Shown: positions 46,571-55,588 of the stretch, in pieces | Numbering within the stretch: position 1 is the first letter of the stretch | How the letters are laid out: every line of letters starts with the position of its first letter | Assembly (NCBI GenBank): GCA_944323135.1 | Contig: CALURI010000009.1 | Span: 1-64,000 of the forward strand | Direction of reading: 5' to 3' | DNA length: 64,000 nucleotides | From: Candidatus Gastranaerophilales bacterium | Lineage (GTDB): Bacteria; Cyanobacteriota; Vampirovibrionia; Gastranaerophilales; Gastranaerophilaceae | Notes under the pieces: model-generated | Seen by the model: the letters and a program-made list of their open reading frames with translations, nothing else | Told to the model about the DNA's origin: nothing | Database searches by the model: none | Position numbers and translations under genes: made by a program

Positions 46571-47426
46571 CTTCTGAAGATTCCGTAACAGTATATTTTC
46601 TATCAAAATATAAGAATATTAACACTACAAAATAAACAGAAAAATAGAATAAAACAATACTCATAAGGATATAAGCAAAGGGATTAATAACTGCAAAAGT
46701 ATTTATAAATAAAAGCAGAAACCCAGTAAACCATAAAATTAAAAATAATCTTACTGTAGTGAAAAAATCCTTAAACAATTTCACAAGAGATCTCCACAAA
46801 GCTACTAAAGGATTAATCGTAAAATAAATAATTTCCGGAATCCATAACATCAAAAGATACATAATAATAGATGTTATACAAGTAAATAAAAGACTCCACT
46901 TTCCAAAAAATACGACTTGTTCTAATGAAAGAGAATCTATAAAGGCAGCCATACCATCATTTGAAGAAATAGCATTATCCATAGTCAATTTTTGTAAATG
47001 CTGCATCGACTCAGCATCCAAACCGCCTATTATATTTACCCCAAGTATATAAACAAGAGGGGTTGCAATTGTTTGAATAAGTAAAAAAATTACATACACT
47101 CCGACAAATGATAAAAAGTATTTTCCGACACCTTCAGGAAAAACTTTAAACAAATTTAAAGCAGCTTTTGCCCTGTCATTATCAAGCACAAATACTTTTT
47201 TAGAAAGAGCAATAGCACCTTTAATCATTAAAAACCAACCTGAGCAAAAAATCCCAAACATAAATAATACAGTAACAGATGCTATTAAAAATTTTAATGT
47301 TGAATCAACATTGTATCTTGAATATAAAGAATATAAATCAAGCACCTTAACAAAAATAATCAACGGAATAGTTAATATTATATTATAGTTTGTAATTTTT
47401 ATTGCATCCTTAAATAATTCTCGCAT
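46560..47426 (-). CDS. Multi-pass membrane protein of unknown function
   Basis: The 288-residue protein has about six membrane segments (roughly 15-32, 46-70, 100-125, 175-200, 215-235, 245-270) and a short charged tail. No family signature is recognised; the general plan resembles uncharacterised DUF975/DUF4013-like bacterial membrane proteins. It overlaps miaA at its 3' end, so the two are co-translated. Confidence 0.65.
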   Translation of the reverse strand: MRELFKDAIKITNYNIILTIPLIIFVKVLDLYSLYSRYNVDSTLKFLIASVTVLFMFGIFCSGWFLMIKGAIALSKKVFVLDNDRAKAALNLFKVFPEGVGKYFLSFVGVYVIFLLIQTIATPLVYILGVNIIGGLDAESMQHLQKLTMDNAISSNDGMAAFIDSLSLEQVVFFGKWSLLFTCITSIIMYLLMLWIPEIIYFTINPLVALWRSLVKLFKDFFTTVRLFLILWFTGFLLLFINTFAVINPFAYILMSIVLFYFSVYFVVLIFLYFDRKYTVTESSEDEK

Positions 47427-47468
47427 AATTATATAATACCTTTAATTTTCAAAAATTAAATAACCTGT

Positions 47469-48611
47469 TTACTTAATAACTTCAGCTTGTTTTTCCTGAG
47501 CCTTTGAAAGTTTCCTTTTACGCCTTCTCATAAGGTCAACAAAAGCTTCCAATCTTGTTAAATATCCTGCTTTTCCGGTCTGTTCATCCATAATTAAAGG
47601 CAGAATCGGAATATCACAATTTTCTCGCATTGCAGGGAAAATATTTTGAGACATAATCTCTGGCATACAAGTGAACGGACTAATATGGATTATCCCGTCA
47701 ATACCGCGTTCATCAGCATAAGCTACATCAGATACACACTCAAGAGAATCCCCTCCGATATCGCGCATCAAATAAGGTTTAGCAAGTCTGTTTGCTCTTT
47801 GAAGATGTGTTTCTTCTTTTCTAAATATTTTAGGGATAATTGCGTCTTTTAGAAAACTACTTATAGTCAAACTGCGTCGAGTCTGAACCCCCATTTTCCC
47901 AAGTTCACGCATGATGTTTTGATTAGAAAACTGGTCACAAACAAGATATATTTCCCCTGTTAAATCTACATTCAAAACCTCTTTATTTTTATCAACAGCA
48001 GTTTTTTTCATTTCATCAAAAGCCAGCTTTTTAGCTTTTTTTAAACTGCGCGTATTATTTGCATCTTTAATGTATTGTAATGCTTTATTATAATTTTTTT
48101 CTGCATCCCCAAAATTAATTTCACGAGCTCTATAATATGATAAAGCATTTTCTAAATCATCAAGAACAAACATTTTTCTTATAGCAATATTAATTGCTCT
48201 TATAAAAAGAATAGGATCATTTTTTCCGCTTATTTTTTGCAGAAAATCATACATTCCTTTTAATCCGTCGTATAAAGTCAATTCAATATATTTTGCCTTA
48301 TATCCTAAATCTGTCAATGCATTATAAATACAATTACCATATTCACCAAGTCTGCAACAACCAGGAGACGAAATCATAGCAACATAATCAGTACCGCCTT
48401 CTATTGCTTCAATAAAATTTCCTAAAATAAGTTTATAAGGAAGACAAATTGCTTCAGGGGAATGTTTTGTACCTAATGATAAAGTTTTTTTACTTGTATA
48501 AGGAGGTACAAATGGTTCTACACCGATTTTTTTTAGTGCGGCTGACCACGCTATATATACTGTTCCCATATGGGGAAATGCAACTTTTAACTTTTTCTTA
48601 TCTTTTGTCAT
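47469..48611 (-). CDS. 2-hydroxyacyl-CoA dehydratase activase-related protein (DUF2229/CoA-protein activase type)
   Basis: The 380-residue protein matches the BadF/HgdC-associated DUF2229/HgdB-like family: AFPHMGTVYIAWSAALKKIGVE, the SPEAICLPYKLILGNFIEAI segment, PGCCRLGEYGNC, and a C-terminal HISPFTCMPEIM. The conserved cysteines probably hold an iron-sulfur cluster. The usual activase partner (ASKHA ATPase) is not fused here and not in the window. Its physiological substrate is unknown in such stand-alone copies. It lies between gcvPB and a membrane protein. Confidence 0.75.
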   Translation of the reverse strand: MTKDKKKLKVAFPHMGTVYIAWSAALKKIGVEPFVPPYTSKKTLSLGTKHSPEAICLPYKLILGNFIEAIEGGTDYVAMISSPGCCRLGEYGNCIYNALTDLGYKAKYIELTLYDGLKGMYDFLQKISGKNDPILFIRAINIAIRKMFVLDDLENALSYYRAREINFGDAEKNYNKALQYIKDANNTRSLKKAKKLAFDEMKKTAVDKNKEVLNVDLTGEIYLVCDQFSNQNIMRELGKMGVQTRRSLTISSFLKDAIIPKIFRKEETHLQRANRLAKPYLMRDIGGDSLECVSDVAYADERGIDGIIHISPFTCMPEIMSQNIFPAMRENCDIPILPLIMDEQTGKAGYLTRLEAFVDLMRRRKRKLSKAQEKQAEVIK

Positions 48612-48634
48612 TATTTATTTTCTCATTTTTAGTG

Positions 48635-50059
48635 TTATTGTACAAATTTTAAATCAGGATGACGAGCAGCAAGTGTCTCATCCAATCTTTTAACCGGAGT
48701 TGTATGAGGTGCCGATATCAATTTTTCGGGATTTGACTTTGCTTCATCCGCGATTTTTAACATTACCTCTACAAATCTGTCTAAAACTTCTTTTGTCTCA
48801 GATTCAGTAGGCTCAATCATAATTGCCTCATGAACAATTAAAGGGAAATAAACCGTAGGAGGATGAGTATTTTCATCCATTAATGCCTTTGCAATATTCA
48901 ATGTTGAAACTCCGTTTTCATGTTTTTGTTTTTCACCTGACAAAACAAATTCATGCATACAAAGTTCATCATACGGCAACAAATATGCCCCTTTCAATTT
49001 CTCTTTTAAATAATTTGCATTTAAAACGGCATTTTCACTAGCTTCTTTCAGGTTATCACCCATCATAAGAATATACGCATAAGCTTTTACAAGTACGCCA
49101 AAATTTCCATAAAAACCTTTTACACTGCCTATTGAATGTTTTACATTATAATTTCTGAAATATTTTTCCCCGTCATAATCAATAACAGGTACAGGCAAAA
49201 ATTCTTTTAATTCTTCAACAACACAAACAGGACCTGCTCCTGGGCCACCGCCGCCATGCGGAGTTGAAAAAGTCTTATGTAAATTCAAATGAACCACATC
49301 AAACCCCATTAATTTAGGATTGGTATAACCCATAATTGCATTGAAATTAGCCCCGTCATAATATAAAAGAGAACCGTTATCATGCATTAATTTTGAGATT
49401 TCCAAAACCTGTTCTTCAAATATTCCTAAAGTATTCGGATTTGTCATCATAATAGCGGCGACATCACTATCCAAAAGATTTTTTAGCTCGTCAATGTCAA
49501 CTTGTCCTCTTTCATTTGATTTTACAGGAACAATATCAAACCCGCACAAATGAGCACTTGCAGGGTTTGTACCGTGAGCTGAATCAGGAATTATAACCTT
49601 TTTACGATTATCTCCTTTTGTTTCAAAATACTTTTTAATAACCATCATACCGGTAAGTTCGCCATGTGCTCCTGCTGCTGGCTGTAATGTAACAGCATCC
49701 ATACCTGTAACTTTTTTCAATGCACATTGCAAATTATACATAATTTCCAAAGCACCCTGACAGTCAACATCATCAGATAGAGGATGCAAATTCACAAAAT
49801 TTTCTAAAGATGCCAAAAGCTCATTTACTTTCGGATTATATTTCATTGTACAAGAACCTAAAGGATAAAAGCCCTTTTCTATACAAAAATTACGGTCAGA
49901 AAGCTCTTTATAATGCCTTAAAGCATCTAATTCACTAACATTTGGCAAACCTATTTCACGATTTCTTAACAAATTTTGATTTAAAAAATTCAGGTTTTCT
50001 TTTTCATCAGTCAAAGTTATTCCCTGAACTCCTTTGCTTTTTTCAAAAATAGTTTTCAC
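48635..50059 (-). CDS. gcvPB: Glycine dehydrogenase (decarboxylating) subunit 2
   Basis: This is half of the two-subunit P-protein of the glycine cleavage system. The 474-residue protein carries LGSCTMKYNPKVNE near 70, TLQPAAGAHGE, and the PLP lysine in NLHKTFSTPHGGGGPG. The start is a GTG whose G overlaps the sigma-factor stop (TAGTG), so expression is tied to that gene. gcvPA, gcvT and gcvH are not in the window. Confidence 0.95.
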   Translation of the reverse strand: MKTIFEKSKGVQGITLTDEKENLNFLNQNLLRNREIGLPNVSELDALRHYKELSDRNFCIEKGFYPLGSCTMKYNPKVNELLASLENFVNLHPLSDDVDCQGALEIMYNLQCALKKVTGMDAVTLQPAAGAHGELTGMMVIKKYFETKGDNRKKVIIPDSAHGTNPASAHLCGFDIVPVKSNERGQVDIDELKNLLDSDVAAIMMTNPNTLGIFEEQVLEISKLMHDNGSLLYYDGANFNAIMGYTNPKLMGFDVVHLNLHKTFSTPHGGGGPGAGPVCVVEELKEFLPVPVIDYDGEKYFRNYNVKHSIGSVKGFYGNFGVLVKAYAYILMMGDNLKEASENAVLNANYLKEKLKGAYLLPYDELCMHEFVLSGEKQKHENGVSTLNIAKALMDENTHPPTVYFPLIVHEAIMIEPTESETKEVLDRFVEVMLKIADEAKSNPEKLISAPHTTPVKRLDETLAARHPDLKFVQ

Positions 50060-50676
50060 TAAATAATCCCCTGCCTTTTTAAATCTAATTTAATTTTATC
50101 TAACCCTGATTGTATAATTCGAGAAATCCTAGATTGTGAAATATTAAATTCTTCTGCTATTTCTCTTAATTTCTTTTCTTTAAAAAACTTATATTCAATA
50201 AGTTCTCTTTCTCTGGGCGGAAGTTTTTTCATAGATTCTATAATCTCAGCCTTTAGCTCTGACAACTCAATACTTTCTTCAGGCGTTTTATCCTCAGATT
50301 TTATTTGTACAGGGACTTCTGCGTCCTGCATTTCATCAATTGATAATATTGTTTTATAAACTTCTTCTCTTAAATTACCATTATCTTCTTCCATATTAAG
50401 TTTTTTATTCTTTAAAGAATACCATTTATAACGGCGTCTGACCTCATTTCTGATAGCCCACTTAATTGCAGTTGAGAGATAAGTATTATTAAAATGTTCT
50501 GGAGAATGATTTTTAAATAATATATATAAAGTATGATTGCCGATATTAATAAGTTCAGGTAATTCAATAAGATGTGAAGCTGAAAATTTTTGATATTCAA
50601 CTTTTGCAATAGTTTCTATTAAATCTCTATAATTCCGTAAATTTACCTTTTGTTGAACATTTTGTTTTGCAGTCAT
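50059..50676 (-). CDS. Alternative sigma-70-family sigma factor
   Basis: The 205-residue protein has a compact region 2 (about 45-95; KNHSPEHFNNTYLSTAIKWAIRNEVRRRYKW) and a C-terminal region 4 helix-turn-helix (about 145-200; LPPRERELIEYKFFKEKKLREIAEEFNISQSRISRI). Region 1 is missing and region 3 is short or absent, as in group 3 sigma factors. It is the first gene of the block running to the prepilin. The regulon is unknown. Confidence 0.85.
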   Translation of the reverse strand: MTAKQNVQQKVNLRNYRDLIETIAKVEYQKFSASHLIELPELINIGNHTLYILFKNHSPEHFNNTYLSTAIKWAIRNEVRRRYKWYSLKNKKLNMEEDNGNLREEVYKTILSIDEMQDAEVPVQIKSEDKTPEESIELSELKAEIIESMKKLPPRERELIEYKFFKEKKLREIAEEFNISQSRISRIIQSGLDKIKLDLKRQGII

Positions 50677-50872
50677 GACTATAACATATTCCTATCAAAA
50701 AACATTTCCCTGTATACATAATAGCAGAAAAAAATATAGAATACCAGACAATGTAATTTTCCTTAACATAAATTATATTTACTTATGAATAAGTTGATAT
50801 ATCTTAAAATTTACAGAAAAAATTATTAAGAAAAATTATAATATTTACATTTTAATAAAAGGAGAAAAAGTT

Positions 50873-51736
50873 ATGAAAATATTATTTTGTACTGACGGTT
50901 CAAAAATCAGCTTTAATGCAATACATAACATTTCCAATTGGATTAAAAATGCTGAAGTAGACACTATTTGCGTTATTGATTGGAGTTTTTTGCCTGAAGA
51001 AATTAATATTGAAGATAAAAATTTTACTCACTCTTGTACAAATATGGCAGATACGATACTTAATTATGCAAAAAATGAAATAACAAAGCTTAATATGAAA
51101 AACGGGGAACTTATAAAAAGCTGCGGTTCAGCAATAGAAGGAATAATTGAGCAATCAGACAAAAAAGATTATGATTTAATATTAATGGGCTCACACGGCA
51201 AAAAAGGTATGCAAAAATGGTTAGGTTCTGTATCACAATCTATAATTAATAACAGCGAAATTTCTGATTATATCGCCAAAGAAGAAAATAAAGGAGAAAA
51301 AGTTTTATTAACAACTGACGGAACAATGTGTTCTCTTGAAATAATGAAGAAAATAATCCCTAATATGAACTTTAAAGATAAAGAAATTCACATCTGCATG
51401 GTAAATGAAGACCCTAATTTCCTTTTTCTTGACGGCACATTAGACACAAACTGGTTGCTTGATATACAGAAACAACAACAAATTTATGCAGCAAAAGCGA
51501 TAGAAAATATAAAAAATATACTTTCTAAAGAAAACATAATTGTAAATGAAACATCTATCTTAAGCGGCATACCTGCACAAAAAATAATAGATTATGCAAG
51601 AACAAGAGAAATCGACCTAATAATTATGGGACATAAAAACAAGACTAAACTTGACAGATTTTTAACAGGCTCTGTCAGTAAACGGGTTCTTGAAAATGTA
51701 GTAAGCGATATTTGGCTTGCAAGATGTAAAAATTAA
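50873..51736 (+). CDS. Tandem universal stress protein
   Basis: The 287-residue protein has two UspA domains (~1-130 and ~140-286). The first has the full ATP-binding G-x2-G-x9-G-S motif (GSHGKKGMQKWLGS). The second has GHKNKTKLDRFLTGS, in which the second Gly is Asn, so it may bind nucleotide weakly. AAAGGAG precedes the ATG. Cytoplasmic stress role is by family. The stop overlaps the convergent prepilin stop by TTAA. Confidence 0.87.
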   Translation: MKILFCTDGSKISFNAIHNISNWIKNAEVDTICVIDWSFLPEEINIEDKNFTHSCTNMADTILNYAKNEITKLNMKNGELIKSCGSAIEGIIEQSDKKDYDLILMGSHGKKGMQKWLGSVSQSIINNSEISDYIAKEENKGEKVLLTTDGTMCSLEIMKKIIPNMNFKDKEIHICMVNEDPNFLFLDGTLDTNWLLDIQKQQQIYAAKAIENIKNILSKENIIVNETSILSGIPAQKIIDYARTREIDLIIMGHKNKTKLDRFLTGSVSKRVLENVVSDIWLARCKN

Positions 51737-52431
51737 TAAGGCATTTCCCAATTATTATTTAAGATTAAACCGAAACAGCCTTTTGCATCGGATCTTGTAG
51801 CACAAGAAGCACCAACTGCCGTTCTAACATCTTTGGCATTTGTTTTTCCAGAACCGCATGATGTGCCTGATGTTCTGCATTCCGGCGGAATACCATCTTC
51901 ATCAATTGTACCATCACTATAATAAGTTACAAAATACAAGTCACGACCTGCTACATTAGGGCCTGCTTTACCGTTAATATCAATTGTTATATGCCCACTA
52001 GATGTATGATATTTGGAATGTTCAAAACATAAAGAAGCACCATTTGCAATTACAAAACAAGGGGCATTAGAACTTCCTGCCCAATAACTACCATTAGTCA
52101 ATTCTGTACCGTTCATATTTTTATATTTACCATCATAAAAACAATCAGTAAAATTTGTACAAGATTGAACAACTTTAAAATAAGTATTTACAAAATTTCT
52201 AACTTCTGCAGAAGATGTTAAACCTGCTTCATGGAGATTCAAAGCATTTTTATCATTAGTATATTCTAAAAAAGCTTGTGATAACAGGTTATAAACTTGA
52301 TGAAGCTGAGTAACATAAGTTTTTCTTTGATGATTCTGCATCAAAGTAGGAATAGTCATAGCAGAAACAACCCCAATAATACCTAATGTTACCAAAACTT
52401 CTGCTAAAGTAAAAGCAAATATTTTTTTCAT
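51733..52431 (-). CDS. Type IV prepilin-like protein
   Basis: The 232-residue protein starts MKKIFAFTLAEVLVTLGIIGVVSAMTIPTL, a short class III leader cleaved before Phe and N-methylated by PilD, followed by the hydrophobic assembly helix. The C-terminal domain has several cysteines (ECRTSGTSCGSG; ASCATRSDAKGCFG) that probably form disulfides. It resembles the gene at 41474 but has no G tract and is intact. It should sit in pili or a pseudopilus. Confidence 0.87.
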   Translation of the reverse strand: MKKIFAFTLAEVLVTLGIIGVVSAMTIPTLMQNHQRKTYVTQLHQVYNLLSQAFLEYTNDKNALNLHEAGLTSSAEVRNFVNTYFKVVQSCTNFTDCFYDGKYKNMNGTELTNGSYWAGSSNAPCFVIANGASLCFEHSKYHTSSGHITIDINGKAGPNVAGRDLYFVTYYSDGTIDEDGIPPECRTSGTSCGSGKTNAKDVRTAVGASCATRSDAKGCFGLILNNNWEMPY

Positions 52432-52517
52432 TTTTTAATCTCCAATACCTCAACTAATATAATTATACTCTATTTTTATAATAATTACAATATTTTTTTA
52501 ATAATTTTTTTTTAATC

Positions 52518-52546
52518 TTGACCGAAAAAAAAAATAATGCAATAAT
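52518..52546 (+). promoter_or_regulatory. Promoter of the permease pair, apparently leaderless
   Basis: TTGACC and AATAAT are exactly 17 bases apart with TG one base before the -10. The -10 ends six bases before the ATG at 52553. There is no Shine-Dalgarno. Confidence 0.6.
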
Positions 52547-52552
52547 TAATCT

Positions 52553-53425
52553 ATGTTTAAATATTATGGCAAATATGCATCTTATCTATTTATATTACCG
52601 GCAGCAGTTGTACTTGTCATATTCTTTTTTATACCGTTTTTTCAAACATTTTTGTTAAGCTTTTTAGATTACTCAAACAACATATATCAGGCAAAATTTA
52701 TCGGATTAGAAAATTATATAAATTTATTTCACAACCCTGTTTTTTATAAAGTTATGTGGAATACATTTGTATATCTTTTTGTAGCAGTCCCTATTCTTGC
52801 GATTTTCCCGCTATTTCTTGCAATTTTAATCAACCAAAAAATCAGGGGCGTAACTTTATATAAAATATTAATATACCTTCCTGTAATTGTATCTATAGTT
52901 GTTGCGGCAATAGCATTCAAATGGCTTTATGCTGATCAGGGAATTTTAAACTATCTTGTATCAAGACTTAATCTTGAACCTGTAGGTTGGCTTACGGATC
53001 CAAGTTTTGCCTTATACTCAGTCATAATAGTTACTATCTGGAAAGGGATAGGATATTATATGATAATATATCTTGCAGCCTTAATGAGTGTTCCAAAAGA
53101 GCTTTATGAAGCCTGCGATATTGACGGCGCCAATTTTTTAACAAAACATTTAACAGTTACGATTCCGCATATAATGCCTACTATTGCACTTGTAACAACA
53201 ATTAGCGCTATATCTGCAATGAAAGTTTTTGCAGAAATTTACGTTATGACAAAAGGCGGACCGTTAAATTCTAGCAAAACTATTGTTTACTATATTTATG
53301 AAAGAGCTTTTGAAAACCTTGATTTAGGCTATGCTTCTGCAATGGCTGTTGTATTATTAATTATTGTTATGGTGTTCTCACTTATAAACATATTATGCTT
53401 CGAAAGAAATAAATATCAGATTTAA
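52553..53425 (+). CDS. ABC sugar transporter permease, MalF/UgpA type
   Basis: The 290-residue protein has six membrane segments and the cytoplasmic EAA loop (LYEACDIDGANFLTKHLTVTIPHIMPT) that docks the ATPase. It pairs with the next gene to form the channel of a carbohydrate importer (CUT1 family). No substrate-binding protein or ATPase lies nearby. Confidence 0.9.
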   Translation: MFKYYGKYASYLFILPAAVVLVIFFFIPFFQTFLLSFLDYSNNIYQAKFIGLENYINLFHNPVFYKVMWNTFVYLFVAVPILAIFPLFLAILINQKIRGVTLYKILIYLPVIVSIVVAAIAFKWLYADQGILNYLVSRLNLEPVGWLTDPSFALYSVIIVTIWKGIGYYMIIYLAALMSVPKELYEACDIDGANFLTKHLTVTIPHIMPTIALVTTISAISAMKVFAEIYVMTKGGPLNSSKTIVYYIYERAFENLDLGYASAMAVVLLIIVMVFSLINILCFERNKYQI

Positions 53426-53440
53426 TTGAAAGGAAAAATT

Positions 53441-54286
53441 TTGAAAAGAATAAAATTTAAAAACCTATATGCACATATTATATTAATTGCAGTCTCGCTT
53501 TTATCAATTTTTCCTTTTATATGGCTGATATCAACATCACTAAAAGGAAATAGCGAAAATATTTTTGCTTATCCTCCTCAGATAACCCCTCAAGACTTTA
53601 CTTGGGCAAATTACAGCGGAGTATGGGACAAAGTAGATTTTATCGGATATTTTATAAACAGTATGATTGTTGCCGGCGGAACTGTTATTCTTAATTTAAT
53701 TTTATCTGCAATGGCAGGTTACCCGCTTGCAAGAATGGAATTTAGAGGAAAAAAAATCACATTTTTTGCGGTTCTTGCAACAATTATGATTCCGTTTCAA
53801 GCTATCATGCTTCCGGTATATCTCATCACTCTAAAACTGCATCTGGTAGACAGCGTAAATAATTTTGCAGGATTTGTCGGACTTATAATGCCTTTTGCGG
53901 TTAATGCTTTTGGAATATTTCTTATGCGGCAAGCCTTTTTAGGTGTACCAAAAGAAATGGAAGAAGCTGCAATTGTTGATGGATGTAATGTTTGGCAAGT
54001 TTTTTGGAAAGTTCTGATGCCGATGGTAAAACCTTCGCTTGCTGTTCTTGCAATATTCACATTTATTGGTTCTTGGGGTGAATTTTTATGGCCGAGTATT
54101 GTTTTGACAAAAGAATCTATGTACACATTGCCTGTTGGGGTAAATAATCTTCAGGGAATGTTCAGTTCAAACTGGAGATTTATTGCTGCCGGATCAATTC
54201 TTTCAACTATTCCTATTTTAGTATTCTTCTTATGTATGCAAAGATACTTTATTTCAGGAGAAAATGAGGGAGCTGTCAAAGGATAA
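53441..54286 (+). CDS. ABC sugar transporter permease, MalG/UgpE type
   Basis: This partner permease (281 aa from a TTG at 53441) has six membrane segments and the EAA loop (MEEAAIVDGCNVWQVFWKVLMPMVKPSL). AAAGGA lies seven bases before TTG at 53441, which is preferred to the TTG at 53426 next to the previous stop. The stop codon TAA begins a run of TAA triplets, giving about nine in-frame stops in a row. Confidence 0.9.
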   Translation: MKRIKFKNLYAHIILIAVSLLSIFPFIWLISTSLKGNSENIFAYPPQITPQDFTWANYSGVWDKVDFIGYFINSMIVAGGTVILNLILSAMAGYPLARMEFRGKKITFFAVLATIMIPFQAIMLPVYLITLKLHLVDSVNNFAGFVGLIMPFAVNAFGIFLMRQAFLGVPKEMEEAAIVDGCNVWQVFWKVLMPMVKPSLAVLAIFTFIGSWGEFLWPSIVLTKESMYTLPVGVNNLQGMFSSNWRFIAAGSILSTIPILVFFLCMQRYFISGENEGAVKG

Positions 54287-54310
54287 TAATAATAATAATA
54301 ATAATAATAA
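54283..54310. repeat. (AAT)n microsatellite between convergent genes
   Basis: About nine copies of a three-base unit start at the permease stop codon and end two bases before the TPR gene's stop on the other strand. Confidence 0.9.
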
Positions 54311-54311
54311 A

Positions 54312-55424
54312 TTATTCAACACCGGGAACGTGAACATTATATCTTACATTATCAAATTCACTATATTCATCGTCAAAATCTTCCTGAAAAATTTTCTTTG
54401 CAGAACAAATTTTCAAATTTTTTATAATTGCATTGTCAAGATCTTCCGTCAATACAAGCTTCCCGTTAACATAAGTAAGAGTTGGATTTTCTACTTGCGA
54501 ATCATCTGTAATTTTTTCAACCAAATCACTGTTTGAATTAGCTAAAATAGTTCTTGTAACATCATTCATTACATCAAACACATAACGCTGTCTTGATGCC
54601 ATATTATTACCGCCGTAGTTTGCAATTAATGTAGTAGCTTTTTCCAGCTCATCTAAAGATTCTTTATAATATTTTAAATGTCTTAGTAATATTGCTAAAT
54701 TATAATGCGCTTCATAATTCATAGGATTAAGCTCAATAGCCTTACAATAAGTTAAGCCGGCTTCTTTATAATCACCTAAAAGATGATACGTTAACGCCAG
54801 ATTATAACGCGCATCATAATCTTTTTTCAATATTTTACAAGCCTCTTTATACGCATCCAAAGCCTTTAACAAATATTGACGGCGGAATTCCCATTCATCT
54901 TCAAGATAAACAGACTTTTGTTTATATGCTACACCCTTATTATAATAAGCAAGCCCTTTGTTAACCTTATAACTTTTTCTGTTACTGTACACAAAAGGAA
55001 TAGACAAAAGATGTCTTTTAGTCTTTAAAATTTCATCATACTGATTAATAGCGCCATCAAAATCACCTAATTTCTCTGCGGAAACAATTCCGTAATTCAT
55101 TCTTGCTATAACCATTTTAGGATTATATTCAAAAGCTTTTTCATAAGCATCAACTGCAGAATAGTAATCTTCATACAAAACATAAAGATTACCTAAATTA
55201 TACCAAGCACCATAATGTCCCGGGAAAAGTTGTACAGCCCTTGTATAGTAATTAATGGCTTTTTGAATTTTCATTTTTTTCAAAGCCTTATCACCTTTGT
55301 GAACATAATAAACAGATCTTATTTTATCCAATTGAGTATCAAAAAAAGCGGGATGCAAATATACAAGAGCACCGATTGCAGCGATTACTGATATTGTAAA
55401 TAGTGCTGAAAAAAACTTTTTCAC
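54312..55424 (-). CDS. Membrane-anchored TPR protein
   Basis: The 370-residue protein starts from a GTG with GAGG upstream and has one N-terminal membrane anchor or uncleaved signal (~5-26). About six tetratricopeptide repeats follow from ~40 to ~280 (AINYYTRAVQLFPGHYGAWYNLGNLY; YNLALTYHLLGDYKEAGLTYCKAIELNP). The last ~90 residues are not TPR. It probably scaffolds an envelope complex. It is distinct from the shorter TPR protein at 40146. Confidence 0.83.
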   Translation of the reverse strand: MKKFFSALFTISVIAAIGALVYLHPAFFDTQLDKIRSVYYVHKGDKALKKMKIQKAINYYTRAVQLFPGHYGAWYNLGNLYVLYEDYYSAVDAYEKAFEYNPKMVIARMNYGIVSAEKLGDFDGAINQYDEILKTKRHLLSIPFVYSNRKSYKVNKGLAYYNKGVAYKQKSVYLEDEWEFRRQYLLKALDAYKEACKILKKDYDARYNLALTYHLLGDYKEAGLTYCKAIELNPMNYEAHYNLAILLRHLKYYKESLDELEKATTLIANYGGNNMASRQRYVFDVMNDVTRTILANSNSDLVEKITDDSQVENPTLTYVNGKLVLTEDLDNAIIKNLKICSAKKIFQEDFDDEYSEFDNVRYNVHVPGVE

Positions 55425-55588
55425 CTGCTATACCTCATTATAAAACAATTTTACACTTATTAAATATATTTCGCAATACACTATTGTTACGAAATTGTAA
55501 CAAAAAATAAATGAAAAAAGCAATTTAATTAAGCCAAAAGTTTTTATATAAGTAAGGTAGGTTAATAAATCAATTTGGAGGTTAGGTT

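Noticed and set aside
48635-50676. Glycine riboswitch upstream of gcvPB
   Set aside because: gcvPB begins inside the sigma-factor stop codon, and nothing like the glycine aptamer pair is seen before the sigma gene.
54264-54536. Asn-rich plus-strand frame
   Set aside because: It is created by the (AAT)n repeat and lies opposite the TPR gene.
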